NCBI RefSeq assembly: GCF_000969605.1
Contig: NZ_JZUE01000008.1
Location: forward strand, 1 to 64,000
Direction: 5' to 3'
DNA from: Aquincola tertiaricarbonis
GTDB taxonomy: Bacteria; Pseudomonadota; Gammaproteobacteria; Burkholderiales; Burkholderiaceae_C
Length of the DNA stretch: 64,000 nucleotides
Positions within the stretch are counted from its first letter, which is position 1. Every line of letters begins with the position of its first letter. Both the position numbers and the translations under genes were made by a program. Positions 42,228 through 51,311 of this stretch are shown piece by piece. The notes under the pieces are model-generated. The model was given only the letters and a program-made list of their open reading frames with translations. It made no database searches and was not told the origin of the DNA.

Positions 42228-42605
42228 ATGACACCCTCATGGACGCTGCATGCCTGGCCCACCGTATTGTGGCAGGCAGCCTCGAAGAGCCACCTCAACC
42301 TGGTGCACCTGGATACCCGCGTGATGTCCACCGGCGACGCCAGCGCGCCCTGCAGCGGCCACACCATCTGGATCGGCCCGCTGGGTGACGTGGATGCCGG
42401 CGTGGCCTGGGACTGGGTGCAGCTGTGCCCCGGCGTGGTGGCCATGGCCGACCCCATGTGCGTCATCACCAACCTGCGCCTGGTGGACACCGGCGGCACC
42501 GTGCTCACCGCCTGGGAATCGGCCCGCCACCTCACCGAGATCGTGCACGGGCTACCCTGGCAGAACGAGGTGGAACGTGCTCTGGGCAGCACGCTGCTGA
42601 ACTGA
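42228..42605 (+). CDS. Hypothetical protein divergent from luxR
   Basis: A protein of 125 aa (start MTPSWTLHAWPTVLW; an ATG at 42153 would add 25 residues) that I do not recognise. It lacks the LuxI synthase residues and has no signal peptide or membrane helix. The sequence has five tryptophans, several of them in the first half, and a central GPLGDVDAGVAWDWVQLCPGVV segment that looks like beta strands. It ends in a helix (WQNEVERALGSTLLN). It is divergent from luxR, sharing the lux-box-like repeat, and convergent with the ABC-2 permease gene 16 bases away. Location suggests a role in the peptide system, for example immunity or modulation of LuxR, but this is inference only. Confidence 0.6.
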   Translation: MTPSWTLHAWPTVLWQAASKSHLNLVHLDTRVMSTGDASAPCSGHTIWIGPLGDVDAGVAWDWVQLCPGVVAMADPMCVITNLRLVDTGGTVLTAWESARHLTEIVHGLPWQNEVERALGSTLLN

Positions 42606-42621
42606 CCGTTCGCCACGCGCA

Positions 42622-43806
42622 TCACCGCACCGCCGCCCGGCGCAACCGCCGGGCCACGTCCCCGATGCCCAGCGCCGCCAGCAGCGCGCACACCAGCAGC
42701 GGCACCAGCACGTCGGCCAGCGGCACCGCCTCCGCGGCCAGCACCCGGTTCATCAGGGTCACCTGCCCCAGCGCCGGCACCCAGAGCTGCCAGGGCTGTG
42801 GGCCGCTGTCGTTGAACAACGCCACCAGCGGCAGCACCGACACCAGCAGCACGATGACCGCCGCATTGGCCTGGGCCTCCTTGACGCTGCGGCAGCGGAT
42901 GGCCACCGCCATCAGCACCGACGACACCGCCGCCGCGAGGGGCACCAGCAGCGCGAGGAACACCAGCGCCTCGCGCCAGCCGTACTGGAACATCGCGGCC
43001 AGCGTCTCGCTGCGCAGCAGCCACTGCGCCGGCAGGAAGCTGAAGGAGCCGAGCAGTGCCACGCCCATCGCCACGCTGGCCACCGCGGCCCACTTGCCCA
43101 GCACCAGCGCCAGCGGCAGCGGCGGATTCATCAGCAGCGGCTCCAGCGAGCCGCGCTCGCGTTCGCCGGCGGTGGAGTCCAGCGCGGCAGGCAGCGCACC
43201 GTAGAGCACCGCCATCAGCACCAGGATGGGCACGAAGGCCGACAGCTGCGCCGCCCGGCCGCGCGGCGTGGACAGGTCGCGCGGCTGCACGTCCACCACC
43301 TGCAGCAGGCGGGGCGACACCCCACGCAGGGCCAGGTCCAGCGTGGCGCGTTCGCTGACGAAGCCGCTGACCAGCCGGCCGATGCGCGCGCTGCTGGCCT
43401 GCGACCGGGGATTGGCGCCGTTGGCCACGATCTCCAGGCGCGGTTGCGCGGCGGTGGCCAGCGCGGCGTCGAAGCCGGACGGCACCACCAGCACCGCGTC
43501 GCCCAGGCGGTTGCGGCGCAGCAGGTCCAGGTGGTCGGATGGCGCCTCGCGCACGCGCCAGGTCTGGCGCTCCAGGTAGTTGCGCAGCAGCGGCGAATGC
43601 TCGATGCCCACCACCATCAGCTCACGCTGCTCGGCGCGCTGCTCGATGCCGGCCATCAGCACCGACAGCACCACCAGCAGCACCGGACCCACGGCCACCG
43701 AGCTGAGCAGCACGGTGAGCAGGGTGCGGCGGTCGCGCAGCGCGTCCAGCAGTTCCTTGCCGTACACGACCCACGCGGCAGCGATCACCTGGCGCCATCC
43801 CCTCAT
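42622..43806 (-). CDS. ABC-2 family transporter permease (NatB-like)
   Basis: Permease of 394 aa with an N-terminal transmembrane helix, a large periplasmic loop (about 45-190) and five or so C-terminal helices, the plan of NatB/ABC-2 exporters. A short TAGERERGSLEPLLMNPP segment, conserved before the second transmembrane region in ABC-2 permeases, is clear. Its ATG overlaps the ATPase stop (ATGA, 43803-43806). Together they form a two-gene exporter of unknown substrate; Na+ efflux or peptide/antibiotic export are family possibilities. Confidence 0.9.
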   Translation of the reverse strand: MRGWRQVIAAAWVVYGKELLDALRDRRTLLTVLLSSVAVGPVLLVVLSVLMAGIEQRAEQRELMVVGIEHSPLLRNYLERQTWRVREAPSDHLDLLRRNRLGDAVLVVPSGFDAALATAAQPRLEIVANGANPRSQASSARIGRLVSGFVSERATLDLALRGVSPRLLQVVDVQPRDLSTPRGRAAQLSAFVPILVLMAVLYGALPAALDSTAGERERGSLEPLLMNPPLPLALVLGKWAAVASVAMGVALLGSFSFLPAQWLLRSETLAAMFQYGWREALVFLALLVPLAAAVSSVLMAVAIRCRSVKEAQANAAVIVLLVSVLPLVALFNDSGPQPWQLWVPALGQVTLMNRVLAAEAVPLADVLVPLLVCALLAALGIGDVARRLRRAAVR

Positions 43807-44564
43807 GCCGCGTCCGCCTCCGGGCCGAAGGCCAGCTGCACGAAGGCGTCCTCGAAGTCGGCCTGGCCGGTGGACTGCAGCAGCGCGTCCACGCTGCCAT
43901 CGGCCACCGTGCGGCCATGCGCCACCACGACGACCTTGTCACACAGGCGTTGCACCTCTTGCATGATGTGGGTGGAGAACACGATGCACTTGCCCTGCTC
44001 GTCGCGCAGGCGGCGCAGCGCCTCGCGCAGTGAGCGCGTGGCCAGCACGTCCAGCCCGTTGGTGGGCTCGTCCAGGATGATGTTGGCCGGGTCGTGCACC
44101 AGCGCGCGTGCCAGCGCGGTCTTCATGCGTTCGCCCTGGCTGAAGCCGTCGGTGCGGCGGTCCAGCAGCGGCACCATGTCCAGCACCTCGGCAAGCTGCT
44201 GTGCGCGCCTCAGCGCGGCCGCACGCGGCATGCCTTGAAGGCGTCCGTAGTAGACGATGTTCTCGCGTGCCGTCAGCCGCGGGTACAGGCCGCGTGCGTC
44301 GCTCAGCACGCCCATGCGCGCCAGCGCCCGCTGCGGCTCGCGCGACACGTCGATGCCATCCACCAGCACGTGGCCGGCATCCGGCGGCAGCAGGCCGGCC
44401 ACGATGCGCAGCGTCGTGGTCTTGCCGGCGCCGTTGGGTCCCAGCAGGCCGGTGATGCAGGCGTCCGCTGCGCGGAACAGCACGCCGTCCACCGCCTTCA
44501 CCTGCCGCGCCTGGCGACCACGCCCGCTGGCAAACGATTTCTGCAAGCCCAGCACCTCGATCAT
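43803..44564 (-). CDS. ABC transporter ATPase (NatA-like)
   Basis: ABC ATPase of 253 aa. Walker A GPNGAGKTTT is near residues 44-53, the signature appears as FSQGERMK, Walker B as IILDEPTNGLD, and the switch histidine lies in FSTHIM. The start MIEVLGLQKSF is preceded by the end of the hydrolase gene, whose stop overlaps it as ATGA (44561-44564). A much longer frame upstream runs over the hydrolase gene and is not coding. It energises the ABC-2 permease encoded next. Confidence 0.93.
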   Translation of the reverse strand: MIEVLGLQKSFASGRGRQARQVKAVDGVLFRAADACITGLLGPNGAGKTTTLRIVAGLLPPDAGHVLVDGIDVSREPQRALARMGVLSDARGLYPRLTARENIVYYGRLQGMPRAAALRRAQQLAEVLDMVPLLDRRTDGFSQGERMKTALARALVHDPANIILDEPTNGLDVLATRSLREALRRLRDEQGKCIVFSTHIMQEVQRLCDKVVVVAHGRTVADGSVDALLQSTGQADFEDAFVQLAFGPEADAA

Positions 44565-46042
44565 CGGCGCGGCTCCGCCGGGGGTGCGGGCGGCTGGTAG
44601 GGCCGGGGGCGAGGCAGCTGCACCGCGCAGCCCGCATCGGCACGAACCGCGGCCAGGGCTGCGGCTTCGTCGGGAGTGTCGATGAAGCGGTAGAGCACGT
44701 CGCGCATGCAGGGCAGCATCGCCACGCCGTGGCCGGCCTGCGGCACCACCACATGCCGCGCCTTGGCGCCGAGGGCGGCGGCCATGCGGTCGCCGTGACG
44801 CGGCGGCGTGGCCGGGTCCAGCCCGCCCGACAGCAGCAACACCGGTGCGGCCGATGGGCCTACCTGGTAGAAGGCCGGCGGCACGCTGCCCCGCGGCCAG
44901 TCCGCGCAGGCATCGCGGTAGCGGCGCACCAGCGGGTCTTCGCGCGGGGCGGCCGGGGGCAGGCGCGGCGCATCCTCGGCGCACACGACGGAGAAGTGCA
45001 GGCCCATCGCCACGCCCACGCCGCGGCGGCCGCCGGCCGCGTGGGCCAGGCCGGCCAGCGGCTCCAGCCGGCCTCGGGTGGCCTGGTCCATCGCCTGCGG
45101 GAGCGCGGCGGCCAAAGCAGGCAGGTACAGCGGGCCGCGCAGCACCGCGTCCAGCACTTCGGGCGTGACACGCTGGCGCTCCACCACGCCGGTGGCCGGA
45201 TGCGCCACCGGCCAGTCGCGCGGCAGGCTGTTGCGCAGCGTGGCCCAGCGCTTGCGCAGGTCGGGATGCCGGCGGTTGCAGTCGGCGTCCTGCTCGCAGC
45301 CGCTGAACACCGCCTCCACGGCGCGCTGCTGGTCGCTGGCGAAGGCCACCGGCAGCACCATGTCCGGCGGTGCCACGCCATCGAGCACCACCCGCCGCAC
45401 GCGCCGCGGCGACTGCCGCAGCACCTCCAGCGCCAGCCGGGTGCCGTAGGAAACGCCCACCAGGTTGATGCGCGCCACGCCAAGCGCGCGCCGCACCGCT
45501 TCCACGTCCCCGGCGGCGATGGCGGTGGTGTACTGGCGCAGATCGCCATGCGGCAGTGCCTGCAGCAAGCGCCGGCATTCGGCCAGCCGCCGGCGCTGCG
45601 CATCCGGCTCGAACTGGCGGGCCAGCGGCGCCTGGTCGGCATCGTCGTCGCACAGCAGCGGCGCGCTGCGGCCGGTGCCGCGCTGGTCGATCAGCACCAC
45701 GTCGCGACGGTTGAGGAAGCGCGACAGCATGCCGGCCACGGGACCCGCCATCTCGATGGCGCTCTGCCCCGGACCGCCGGCCAAGAAGAAGACGGGATCG
45801 GGCTGCTTGTTGCGGGCCAGCGCCGGCAGCACCGCATAGTGCAGCGTGATGCGCGCACCTTGCGGCGCGGCGGGGTCCAGCGGACGCTCCAGCGTGCCGC
45901 AGCGGGCCTCGTGCTCGATGCCGTCCAGCCGGCACGGCGTGAGCGCGGGTGCCGCCGCCACGGCACCGTGCAAGAGCGCGCCCCAGGCCATGGCCCCGGC
46001 CAGCGCAACCGGCCTTCCCCAACGTTTCATGATGCGACGCAT
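44561..46042 (-). CDS. Secreted alpha/beta hydrolase, S33 / tripeptidyl-aminopeptidase-like
   Basis: Alpha/beta hydrolase of 493 aa (489 if the ATG at 46030 is used) with an N-terminal signal peptide ending near AVAAA (residues 27-31). The fold markers are FFLAGGPGQS, VVLIDQRGTGRS, the nucleophile elbow GVSYG with Ser198, LLLSGGLDPATPP with the acid, and QAGHGVAM with the histidine. The C-terminal TAP-like domain suggests peptidase or esterase activity on small substrates in the periplasm. It is translationally coupled to the NatAB-like exporter genes (ATGA overlap), so the hydrolase may process what the exporter handles. The substrate is unknown. Confidence 0.88.
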   Translation of the reverse strand: MRRIMKRWGRPVALAGAMAWGALLHGAVAAAPALTPCRLDGIEHEARCGTLERPLDPAAPQGARITLHYAVLPALARNKQPDPVFFLAGGPGQSAIEMAGPVAGMLSRFLNRRDVVLIDQRGTGRSAPLLCDDDADQAPLARQFEPDAQRRRLAECRRLLQALPHGDLRQYTTAIAAGDVEAVRRALGVARINLVGVSYGTRLALEVLRQSPRRVRRVVLDGVAPPDMVLPVAFASDQQRAVEAVFSGCEQDADCNRRHPDLRKRWATLRNSLPRDWPVAHPATGVVERQRVTPEVLDAVLRGPLYLPALAAALPQAMDQATRGRLEPLAGLAHAAGGRRGVGVAMGLHFSVVCAEDAPRLPPAAPREDPLVRRYRDACADWPRGSVPPAFYQVGPSAAPVLLLSGGLDPATPPRHGDRMAAALGAKARHVVVPQAGHGVAMLPCMRDVLYRFIDTPDEAAALAAVRADAGCAVQLPRPRPYQPPAPPAEPRR

Positions 46043-46137
46043 TGTGCGGGTTGCGATCCCACACCCATGCCAACTAGTGCCGGTGCCTGTCTCGTTCAGG
46101 CATCGAAACGGCGCTTGTTACTTCTGGGTCGCGCGGC

Positions 46138-47763
46138 TCAGGCCCGGCCACCAGGCACCAGGCTGCGGGCAGTGGCTTCGCAGGCCTGGCGCTGGCCATC
46201 GGCCGCCTCCCGCGCGGCGCACAGGCCGGCCAGGCGGGTTTGCAGCCGCTGCAGCGCTGCCTCGGCCGCCGGACGCTGCGCGCCCCAGCCGGCCAGCTTC
46301 TGCGCCGCACGCTGCAGCGAGCGTGCGCTGCGCTCATGGAAGGCCGCCGGATCGCGACCCGCCTCGGTGAAGATTTGCCCCGCAACCTGTTCGATGCGCG
46401 CCACATCGCCGGCCGCCAGATCGACCAGCGCCGCCAGGTAGCCGGCGCCCCATTGCAGCCGCGTGGCCGGGCCTTCGCTGCGCTCGAAGGCCTGGGCATA
46501 CCAGCGCAGCGCCTCGTCCGGCCGGCCTTGCTTGCGGGCATTGCTGCCGAGCTGGCTCATCAGGTAGTACGGCGCGGCGCTGCGAGCCAGGTTGGCCTGC
46601 AGCAGTGCATCGCTGTCGGCCCACAGGCCGGCTCGGGCCTGCACCCAGGCCAGCGAGGGCACCACGGCCTGGCGTTCGAACGGATCACGGGTTTCCTGGT
46701 CCAGCCGGTTGGCCAGGCCGCGTACCTCGGCCAGCAACGCTGGCGGCAGGCGGGGCGACACCACCTCGTCCGCCTGGCCATGGCGGGCCAGCGACACGCG
46801 GGCATCCAGCGCGCTGATGCGATCGGCCCGCGACAGCGTGGTGTCCGCCTGCAGCCGCTGCAGCGCGGTGTCGAAAGCCGCGGTGAGCGCTGCGCGGCGG
46901 GTATCGTCGTCGCCGGCCAGGGCACGCACCAGTGCGGGCGTGTTGTAGACCAGCACGTCCATCTGCGCACGGGCGGCCGAGGCGTCGGCCAGCAGCTGCT
47001 GGGTGCGGGTGCGCACGGCGGCATCGGCAGCCAGGCCATTGGCTCCTTCGGCGCCCAGCGCCAGGGCCTTCAGCATCAGGCGGGTGCGGGTTTCCTCGTC
47101 CGCGGTGGCAGCGCGTGCAGCGGCGCGGTGCAGCGCGGCCAGCACGGCCGGCCGCTCGGCTGCCGGCACCAGCTTGGACTCATCGGTCTCCCAGCCATGG
47201 AAAGCCAGCAGCTTCCATTCGCCGGCGGTCAGCGGCCTTCCGGCGCGGGCATCGGCCAGCACCTCGGCTGCGGGCCGGCCACCGGCCATTGCGGTCTGCA
47301 GCAGCGCCATGACCTGCGCGGCCTCGGCTTCGCCGGGCAGGCGGGTGATCTCGCTGCGGTCGGGGCGCATCAGGATCAGCGTGGGATAGCCGCGTACCTG
47401 GAAGGCCGCGCCCAGCTTCTGCGCGCCGGGGCGGTCGCCATCCACATGCACTGCCACCAGCGAGCGCGACTGGGCCGCGAAGTCCTGCCGGTTGAACAGC
47501 GTGGCCTTGAGCTGGTTGCACGGCGGGCACCAGGTCGCGCCCCAGTACAACAGCACCGGCCTGTTCTCGGCGCGGGCCTGGGCAAAGGCGCGGTCCACGT
47601 CGGCATCGGTGGCCGCGGGCTGCCACGCCACCTGGGTGGAAGGCAGGCCGGGAGCCGCCTGCAGCGGCAGGCTCAGCGCGGACAGGCCGATCAGGCAGCC
47701 GGCCAGCAGGCCCGCGGGCCACGCCGCGCGGATCGGTTTTACAGGCTGGGCCACCACATGCAT
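46138..47763 (-). CDS. Thioredoxin-family protein with TPR-like C-terminal region
   Basis: Protein of 541 aa with an N-terminal signal/anchor (about 15-37) and a thioredoxin-like domain (about 45-160) bearing the redox motif Cys79-Pro-Pro-Cys82 in WCPPCNQLK and the cis-proline region VRGYPTLILM. The remaining two-thirds is helical and alanine-rich, with repeated ALRWYAQAF-like segments suggesting TPR-type helices. It probably acts in the periplasm as a disulfide reductase or cytochrome-maturation helper, but no partner genes are adjacent. It follows the YbhB-like gene by 39 bases in the same direction. Confidence 0.85.
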   Translation of the reverse strand: MHVVAQPVKPIRAAWPAGLLAGCLIGLSALSLPLQAAPGLPSTQVAWQPAATDADVDRAFAQARAENRPVLLYWGATWCPPCNQLKATLFNRQDFAAQSRSLVAVHVDGDRPGAQKLGAAFQVRGYPTLILMRPDRSEITRLPGEAEAAQVMALLQTAMAGGRPAAEVLADARAGRPLTAGEWKLLAFHGWETDESKLVPAAERPAVLAALHRAAARAATADEETRTRLMLKALALGAEGANGLAADAAVRTRTQQLLADASAARAQMDVLVYNTPALVRALAGDDDTRRAALTAAFDTALQRLQADTTLSRADRISALDARVSLARHGQADEVVSPRLPPALLAEVRGLANRLDQETRDPFERQAVVPSLAWVQARAGLWADSDALLQANLARSAAPYYLMSQLGSNARKQGRPDEALRWYAQAFERSEGPATRLQWGAGYLAALVDLAAGDVARIEQVAGQIFTEAGRDPAAFHERSARSLQRAAQKLAGWGAQRPAAEAALQRLQTRLAGLCAAREAADGQRQACEATARSLVPGGRA

Positions 47764-47802
47764 GTCATCCGCCCCTTGCGCGCGACCATGCGCGCCAGCG
47801 GC

Positions 47803-48456
47803 TCATTGTGGCGCCAGCGGCGCCGCGCTGCCGGCGGCCGGCACGGTGGCGGTGGCCGTGGCGGGCTCGTCGCTGCGGATGGAGCCGTCGGGCCGCTCAT
47901 AGGTGCCGATCAGGCAGCCGGAGGCCAATGCACGTTCCTGCAGTGCAGCCAGCACCTCGTCGCGGCCCGGTGTTTCGCTGAACGGCTCGCCAGGACCTAG
48001 CGCAAACACCTGGAACACATAGCGGTGGGTGCCATGGCCGGGCGGCGGATCGGGCGGCAGCCAGCCGCTGCCCAGGAAGGAATGGCGTCCGGCATGGGCT
48101 TCGCTGCCCTCCGTGTGGTCGAAGGCGCCCTCGGCCAAGGCCGTCTGGTCGGGCGGCAGGTCCACCACGATGCCGTGCACCAGCGGATGCGGCGTGGGCG
48201 CGTCGGCGTCCTCCACGATCAGCAGCACGCTGCTGGCGTTGGGCGGCACGCCGTGCCAGTGCAGCGGGGGCGACAGGCCTTCGCCGTCGGCGGTGTAGCG
48301 CGCGGGCATGGGCGCGTGGTCCGCGAAGGCGAGGCTGCCCACTTCCAGCGCCGCCTGGCCGGTGCGCAGCGGGGTGTGGTGAAAGACGGTCTGGTCCAGG
48401 CCCGCGCGCTGGTGGCGCAGTGCATGGCCCAGCATGCCGGGCAGTTTTTCCAACAT
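47803..48456 (-). CDS. YbhB/YbcL-family (PEBP, Raf kinase inhibitor-like) protein
   Basis: PEBP-fold protein of 217 aa. Family motifs are GLSPPLHWHGVPP, VEDADAPTP and the strand RYVFQVFAL, with GIVVDLPPD near the ligand pocket. A C-terminal Ala/Thr-rich tail (about 25 residues) is not part of the fold. I start at MLEKLPGMLGHALRHQRAG; the family usually begins near here and the frame upstream overlaps the HDOD gene region. Bacterial PEBP proteins bind anionic ligands; the biological role is unknown. Confidence 0.85.
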   Translation of the reverse strand: MLEKLPGMLGHALRHQRAGLDQTVFHHTPLRTGQAALEVGSLAFADHAPMPARYTADGEGLSPPLHWHGVPPNASSVLLIVEDADAPTPHPLVHGIVVDLPPDQTALAEGAFDHTEGSEAHAGRHSFLGSGWLPPDPPPGHGTHRYVFQVFALGPGEPFSETPGRDEVLAALQERALASGCLIGTYERPDGSIRSDEPATATATVPAAGSAAPLAPQ

Positions 48457-48590
48457 GGCGGTCAGGTCCTGGAAGAAAGACCCAGTGGACACGCGACCGG
48501 GGCGGCCTGGCAGCACACGCCGGCCCATTCGGCTGTCGGAGCATGCCGACAACGGACACCGCGGCTCACGCCGCGTATCCGTGCCTGGCT

Positions 48591-49415
48591 TCAGTGCTGG
48601 GTGGCGGCAGCCTCGCGGCCGGCCAACTGCTCGCTCACCTTGCGGGCGGCGCGCAGCAGCAGGGTCTCGTCCAGCGGCACCTGCGGCGCCACCCGGGCCA
48701 CCACATCCTCCAACTGCTCGGGCGACTGCATCAGGATATGGGCCACGGCCGACAAGGCCAGCACCGCCGGCCGCGGCAACTGCGGCGGAAACGGCTCGCC
48801 GGCCTGCACCGACACATGGTGGCGCACGCTGGCCACCGAGGGCGCGCCCAGGCCCCAGCTCTCGCACAGGGCGGCGCCCAGCGCGTCATGGCTGACGCCG
48901 AAGCCGGCACGTTCCAGCGTGCGCAGGTCGACGTCGTCGGGCGCGGCGCGCAGCATGGCGCCGTAATGGTCGCTGGCATGGCGCAGCAGCACCGCCTTGC
49001 CACATTCCTCGAACAACCCGGCGGAGTGGGCGGCCCAGGCGTCCACGCCCAGGAACTGGCCCATGCGGCCCATCAGCAGGCCACGGCGCGCAGCCCGCTG
49101 CCACACCGGCTCCAGCAGCTTGTTGGGCGGAAAGGCCGCGCGCAGCCCCATCTCGAAGGTGATGGCCGCCACCTCGCGCATGCCGAGGTACTGCACCGCC
49201 TGCATCACGGTCTGCACCCTGCCCTTGAGGCCATACATCGACGAATTGACCGCCTTCAGCACCGCCGCGGCCAGCGCCATGTCGGACTCGATCAGCTGCG
49301 CAGCGGCGTCCAGGTTGATCTCGTCGTCCGCAAGCAGCAGCGACAGGCGAACGAGCGCCTCCGGCTGGGCGGGAATATCGATGTCGAGGCTGCGGAGTTC
49401 GGGATCGACGGGCAT
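48591..49415 (-). CDS. HDOD domain-containing protein
   Basis: HDOD protein of 274 aa, a catalytically inactive relative of HD phosphohydrolases used in signalling. The HDOD core runs from about residue 15 to 210, with LIESDMALAAAVLKAVNSSMYG near 42-63 and the AAHSAGLFEECGKAVL helix near 133-148. No GGDEF, EAL or receiver domain is attached. Such proteins tune chemotaxis, c-di-GMP or RNA decay networks. It is divergent from the chemoreceptor gene at 49566, so a shared role in motility signalling is plausible. Confidence 0.9.
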   Translation of the reverse strand: MPVDPELRSLDIDIPAQPEALVRLSLLLADDEINLDAAAQLIESDMALAAAVLKAVNSSMYGLKGRVQTVMQAVQYLGMREVAAITFEMGLRAAFPPNKLLEPVWQRAARRGLLMGRMGQFLGVDAWAAHSAGLFEECGKAVLLRHASDHYGAMLRAAPDDVDLRTLERAGFGVSHDALGAALCESWGLGAPSVASVRHHVSVQAGEPFPPQLPRPAVLALSAVAHILMQSPEQLEDVVARVAPQVPLDETLLLRAARKVSEQLAGREAAATQH

Positions 49416-49565
49416 GGCGGGATGCTAGCGGCCACTCCAGGGGCGCAAGCACGGGAAAAGCGCCTGGCTGCCCACGCAGTTCAGCCGCTAGGACGCATGC
49501 CCTGTTGCGGCCTCTGTCACTTTTCAACGTTCATTTCGTGTCACTTCCAGACGATGTAAGTGGAC

Positions 49566-51146
49566 ATGAACCTCCAACACCTCTCCCTCCGCGCCAGGCT
49601 CGCGGCGTCGTTCGCCACGCTCGCCGTCCTGGTTCTCGTCGTCTCGGCAGTAGCCGTCACCGCCCTGCAGGAAAGCGACGCGCACTTTTCCGACTATGCC
49701 CGGCAGGGCAGCGCCCGCATCGCGCTGGCGCACGAGCTGCGTAACGCCGCCGCGCTGCGCGCCATTGCCGCGCGCAACATGGTGCTGGCCACCGGTTCGG
49801 CCGAAAGCGAAGCGCAGACTGCCCAGGTGAAGCAGGCCCATGCCGCGGTGGAAGCCGCGCTGGCCGCGCTGGCGCAGCGCACCCGCAGCGACCCGGACGT
49901 GACCGCCGAGGAACGCCGGCGCTTCGACGCCCTGGCCGCGCTGGAAACCCGCTACAGCCCGGTGGCGCTGCAGGTGGTGGCGCTGGCGGGACGGGGCAGC
50001 GTGCACGAGGCCACCCTCTTGATGAGCCGCCAGTGCCAGCCGCTGCTGGCGGAGCTGCACGCCACGGTCGCGGCCTACCTGGCCGTGCTGGACCGGGGTA
50101 CGCAGGCCACGCTGGCCGCGGCGGCAAAATCGCACCGGCAGTTCCGCCATGCGCTCATCGCGTCCGGCGTGCTGGCGTTGTCGGCGGCCGTGTTCTTCCT
50201 GTTCGCCATCACGCGGGACGTAGCGCGCACGCTGGGCGCCGAGCCGGCCGCCCTGGGCGCCGCCGCGGAACGCGTGGCCCGCGGCGACCTCGGCCCGATC
50301 GAAGGCGCGGCCGATGCACCACCCGCCAGCGTGCTGGCCTCGCTGGCGCACATGCAGCGCAGCCTGGCCGGCGTGGTGGCCGACGTGCGCCGCGCCTCCG
50401 ACTCCATCGCCACCGGCAGCGTGCAGATCGCCACAGGCAACGCCGACCTCTCTCGCCGCACCGAGCAGCAGGCCAGCAGCCTGCAGCAGACCGCCTCGTC
50501 GATGGAGCAGATGAATGCCGCGGTGGGCCACAGCGCCGAGACCGCCCAGCAAGCCACGCAGCTGGCCGCCACCGCCAGCGCCTCGGCGGTCAAGGGCGGC
50601 GACGTGGTCGGCCGCGTGGTGGCGACGATGGAGGAGATCAGCCGCAGCTCGCGCCGCATCGCCGACATCATCGGCGTGATCGACGGCATCGCCTTCCAGA
50701 CCAACATCCTGGCGCTGAATGCGGCGGTGGAGGCCGCGCGGGCCGGCGAGCAGGGCCGCGGCTTCGCCGTGGTGGCCTCGGAGGTGCGCGGCCTGGCCCA
50801 GCGCTCGGCCCAGGCCGCCAAGGAGATCAAGACGCTGATCGAGGCGAGCGTCGACAGCGTGGGCGCCGGCGCCCGGCTGGTGGACGAGGCCGGCAGCTCG
50901 ATGGCCGACATCGTGACCCAGGTCAAGCAGGTGTCGGACCTCATCGGCGAAATCAGCCATTCAGGCCAGGAGCAAACCGCCGGCATCGGCCAGGTGAGCC
51001 ATGCGGTGAACCAGCTCGACCAGGTGACGCAGCAGAACGCGGCCCTGGTGGAGGAAAGCGCCGCCGCGGCGGAGAGCCTGCGCGCCCAGGCACACAGGCT
51101 GACGGAGCTGGTGAGCGTGTTCCGCGTGCCCCGGGCGGTGGCCTGA
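49566..51146 (+). CDS. Methyl-accepting chemotaxis protein
   Basis: Chemoreceptor of 526 aa. An N-terminal transmembrane helix (about 11-32) is followed by a periplasmic four-helix-bundle sensor region (about 35-195), a second transmembrane helix (about 197-217, [16 protein letters not shown]) and a HAMP-like linker (about 220-275). The signalling domain has the conserved hairpin tip [20 protein letters not shown]. The ATG at 49566 is chosen over a GTG six bases upstream. There is no C-terminal CheR-binding pentapeptide. The ligand is unknown. A strong hairpin follows the gene. Confidence 0.93.
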   Translation: MNLQHLSLRARLAASFATLAVLVLVVSAVAVTALQESDAHFSDYARQGSARIALAHELRNAAALRAIAARNMVLATGSAESEAQTAQVKQAHAAVEAALAALAQRTRSDPDVTAEERRRFDALAALETRYSPVALQVVALAGRGSVHEATLLMSRQCQPLLAELHATVAAYLAVLDRGTQATLAAAAKSHRQFRHALIASGVLALSAAVFFLFAITRDVARTLGAEPAALGAAAERVARGDLGPIEGAADAPPASVLASLAHMQRSLAGVVADVRRASDSIATGSVQIATGNADLSRRTEQQASSLQQTASSMEQMNAAVGHSAETAQQATQLAATASASAVKGGDVVGRVVATMEEISRSSRRIADIIGVIDGIAFQTNILALNAAVEAARAGEQGRGFAVVASEVRGLAQRSAQAAKEIKTLIEASVDSVGAGARLVDEAGSSMADIVTQVKQVSDLIGEISHSGQEQTAGIGQVSHAVNQLDQVTQQNAALVEESAAAAESLRAQAHRLTELVSVFRVPRAVA

Positions 51147-51161
51147 GCGGCGCGACGGACG

Positions 51162-51189
51162 AAAAAAAACGCCAGCATCGGCTGGCGTT
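51162..51189 (-). terminator. Intrinsic terminator, leftward
   Basis: On the leftward transcript AACGCCAGC-CGAT-GCTGGCGTT forms a 9-bp stem with a 4-base loop, followed by a run of eight U (from 51162-51169). It lies about 120 bases past the histidine kinase stop and also just after the convergent chemoreceptor gene. Confidence 0.88.
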
Positions 51190-51311
51190 GGCAATGTGAC
51201 CTCCGCGCGTAGCGGGATCAGCGTCATCTTGTGGATCTTGGTGTCTGTTGTCTCCTCGGCCCCCGTTCAGCGGGCACGCACCAAAGTGGCGCCGCTGCGA
51301 GAACCGGGACT

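Noticed and set aside
42228-42605. A LuxI-type AHL synthase next to luxR
   Set aside because: The protein is too short and lacks the conserved Arg, Phe, Trp and acidic residues of LuxI synthases.
44565-46073. Fusion of the NatA-like ATPase to a 500-residue N-terminal domain
   Set aside because: The extra frame is a shadow of the hydrolase gene; an ATG with ATGA overlap gives a normal-length ATPase.
51220-51260. A DnaA box (TGTGGATCT)
   Set aside because: Differs from TTATCCACA at key positions and stands alone; no origin cluster is present.
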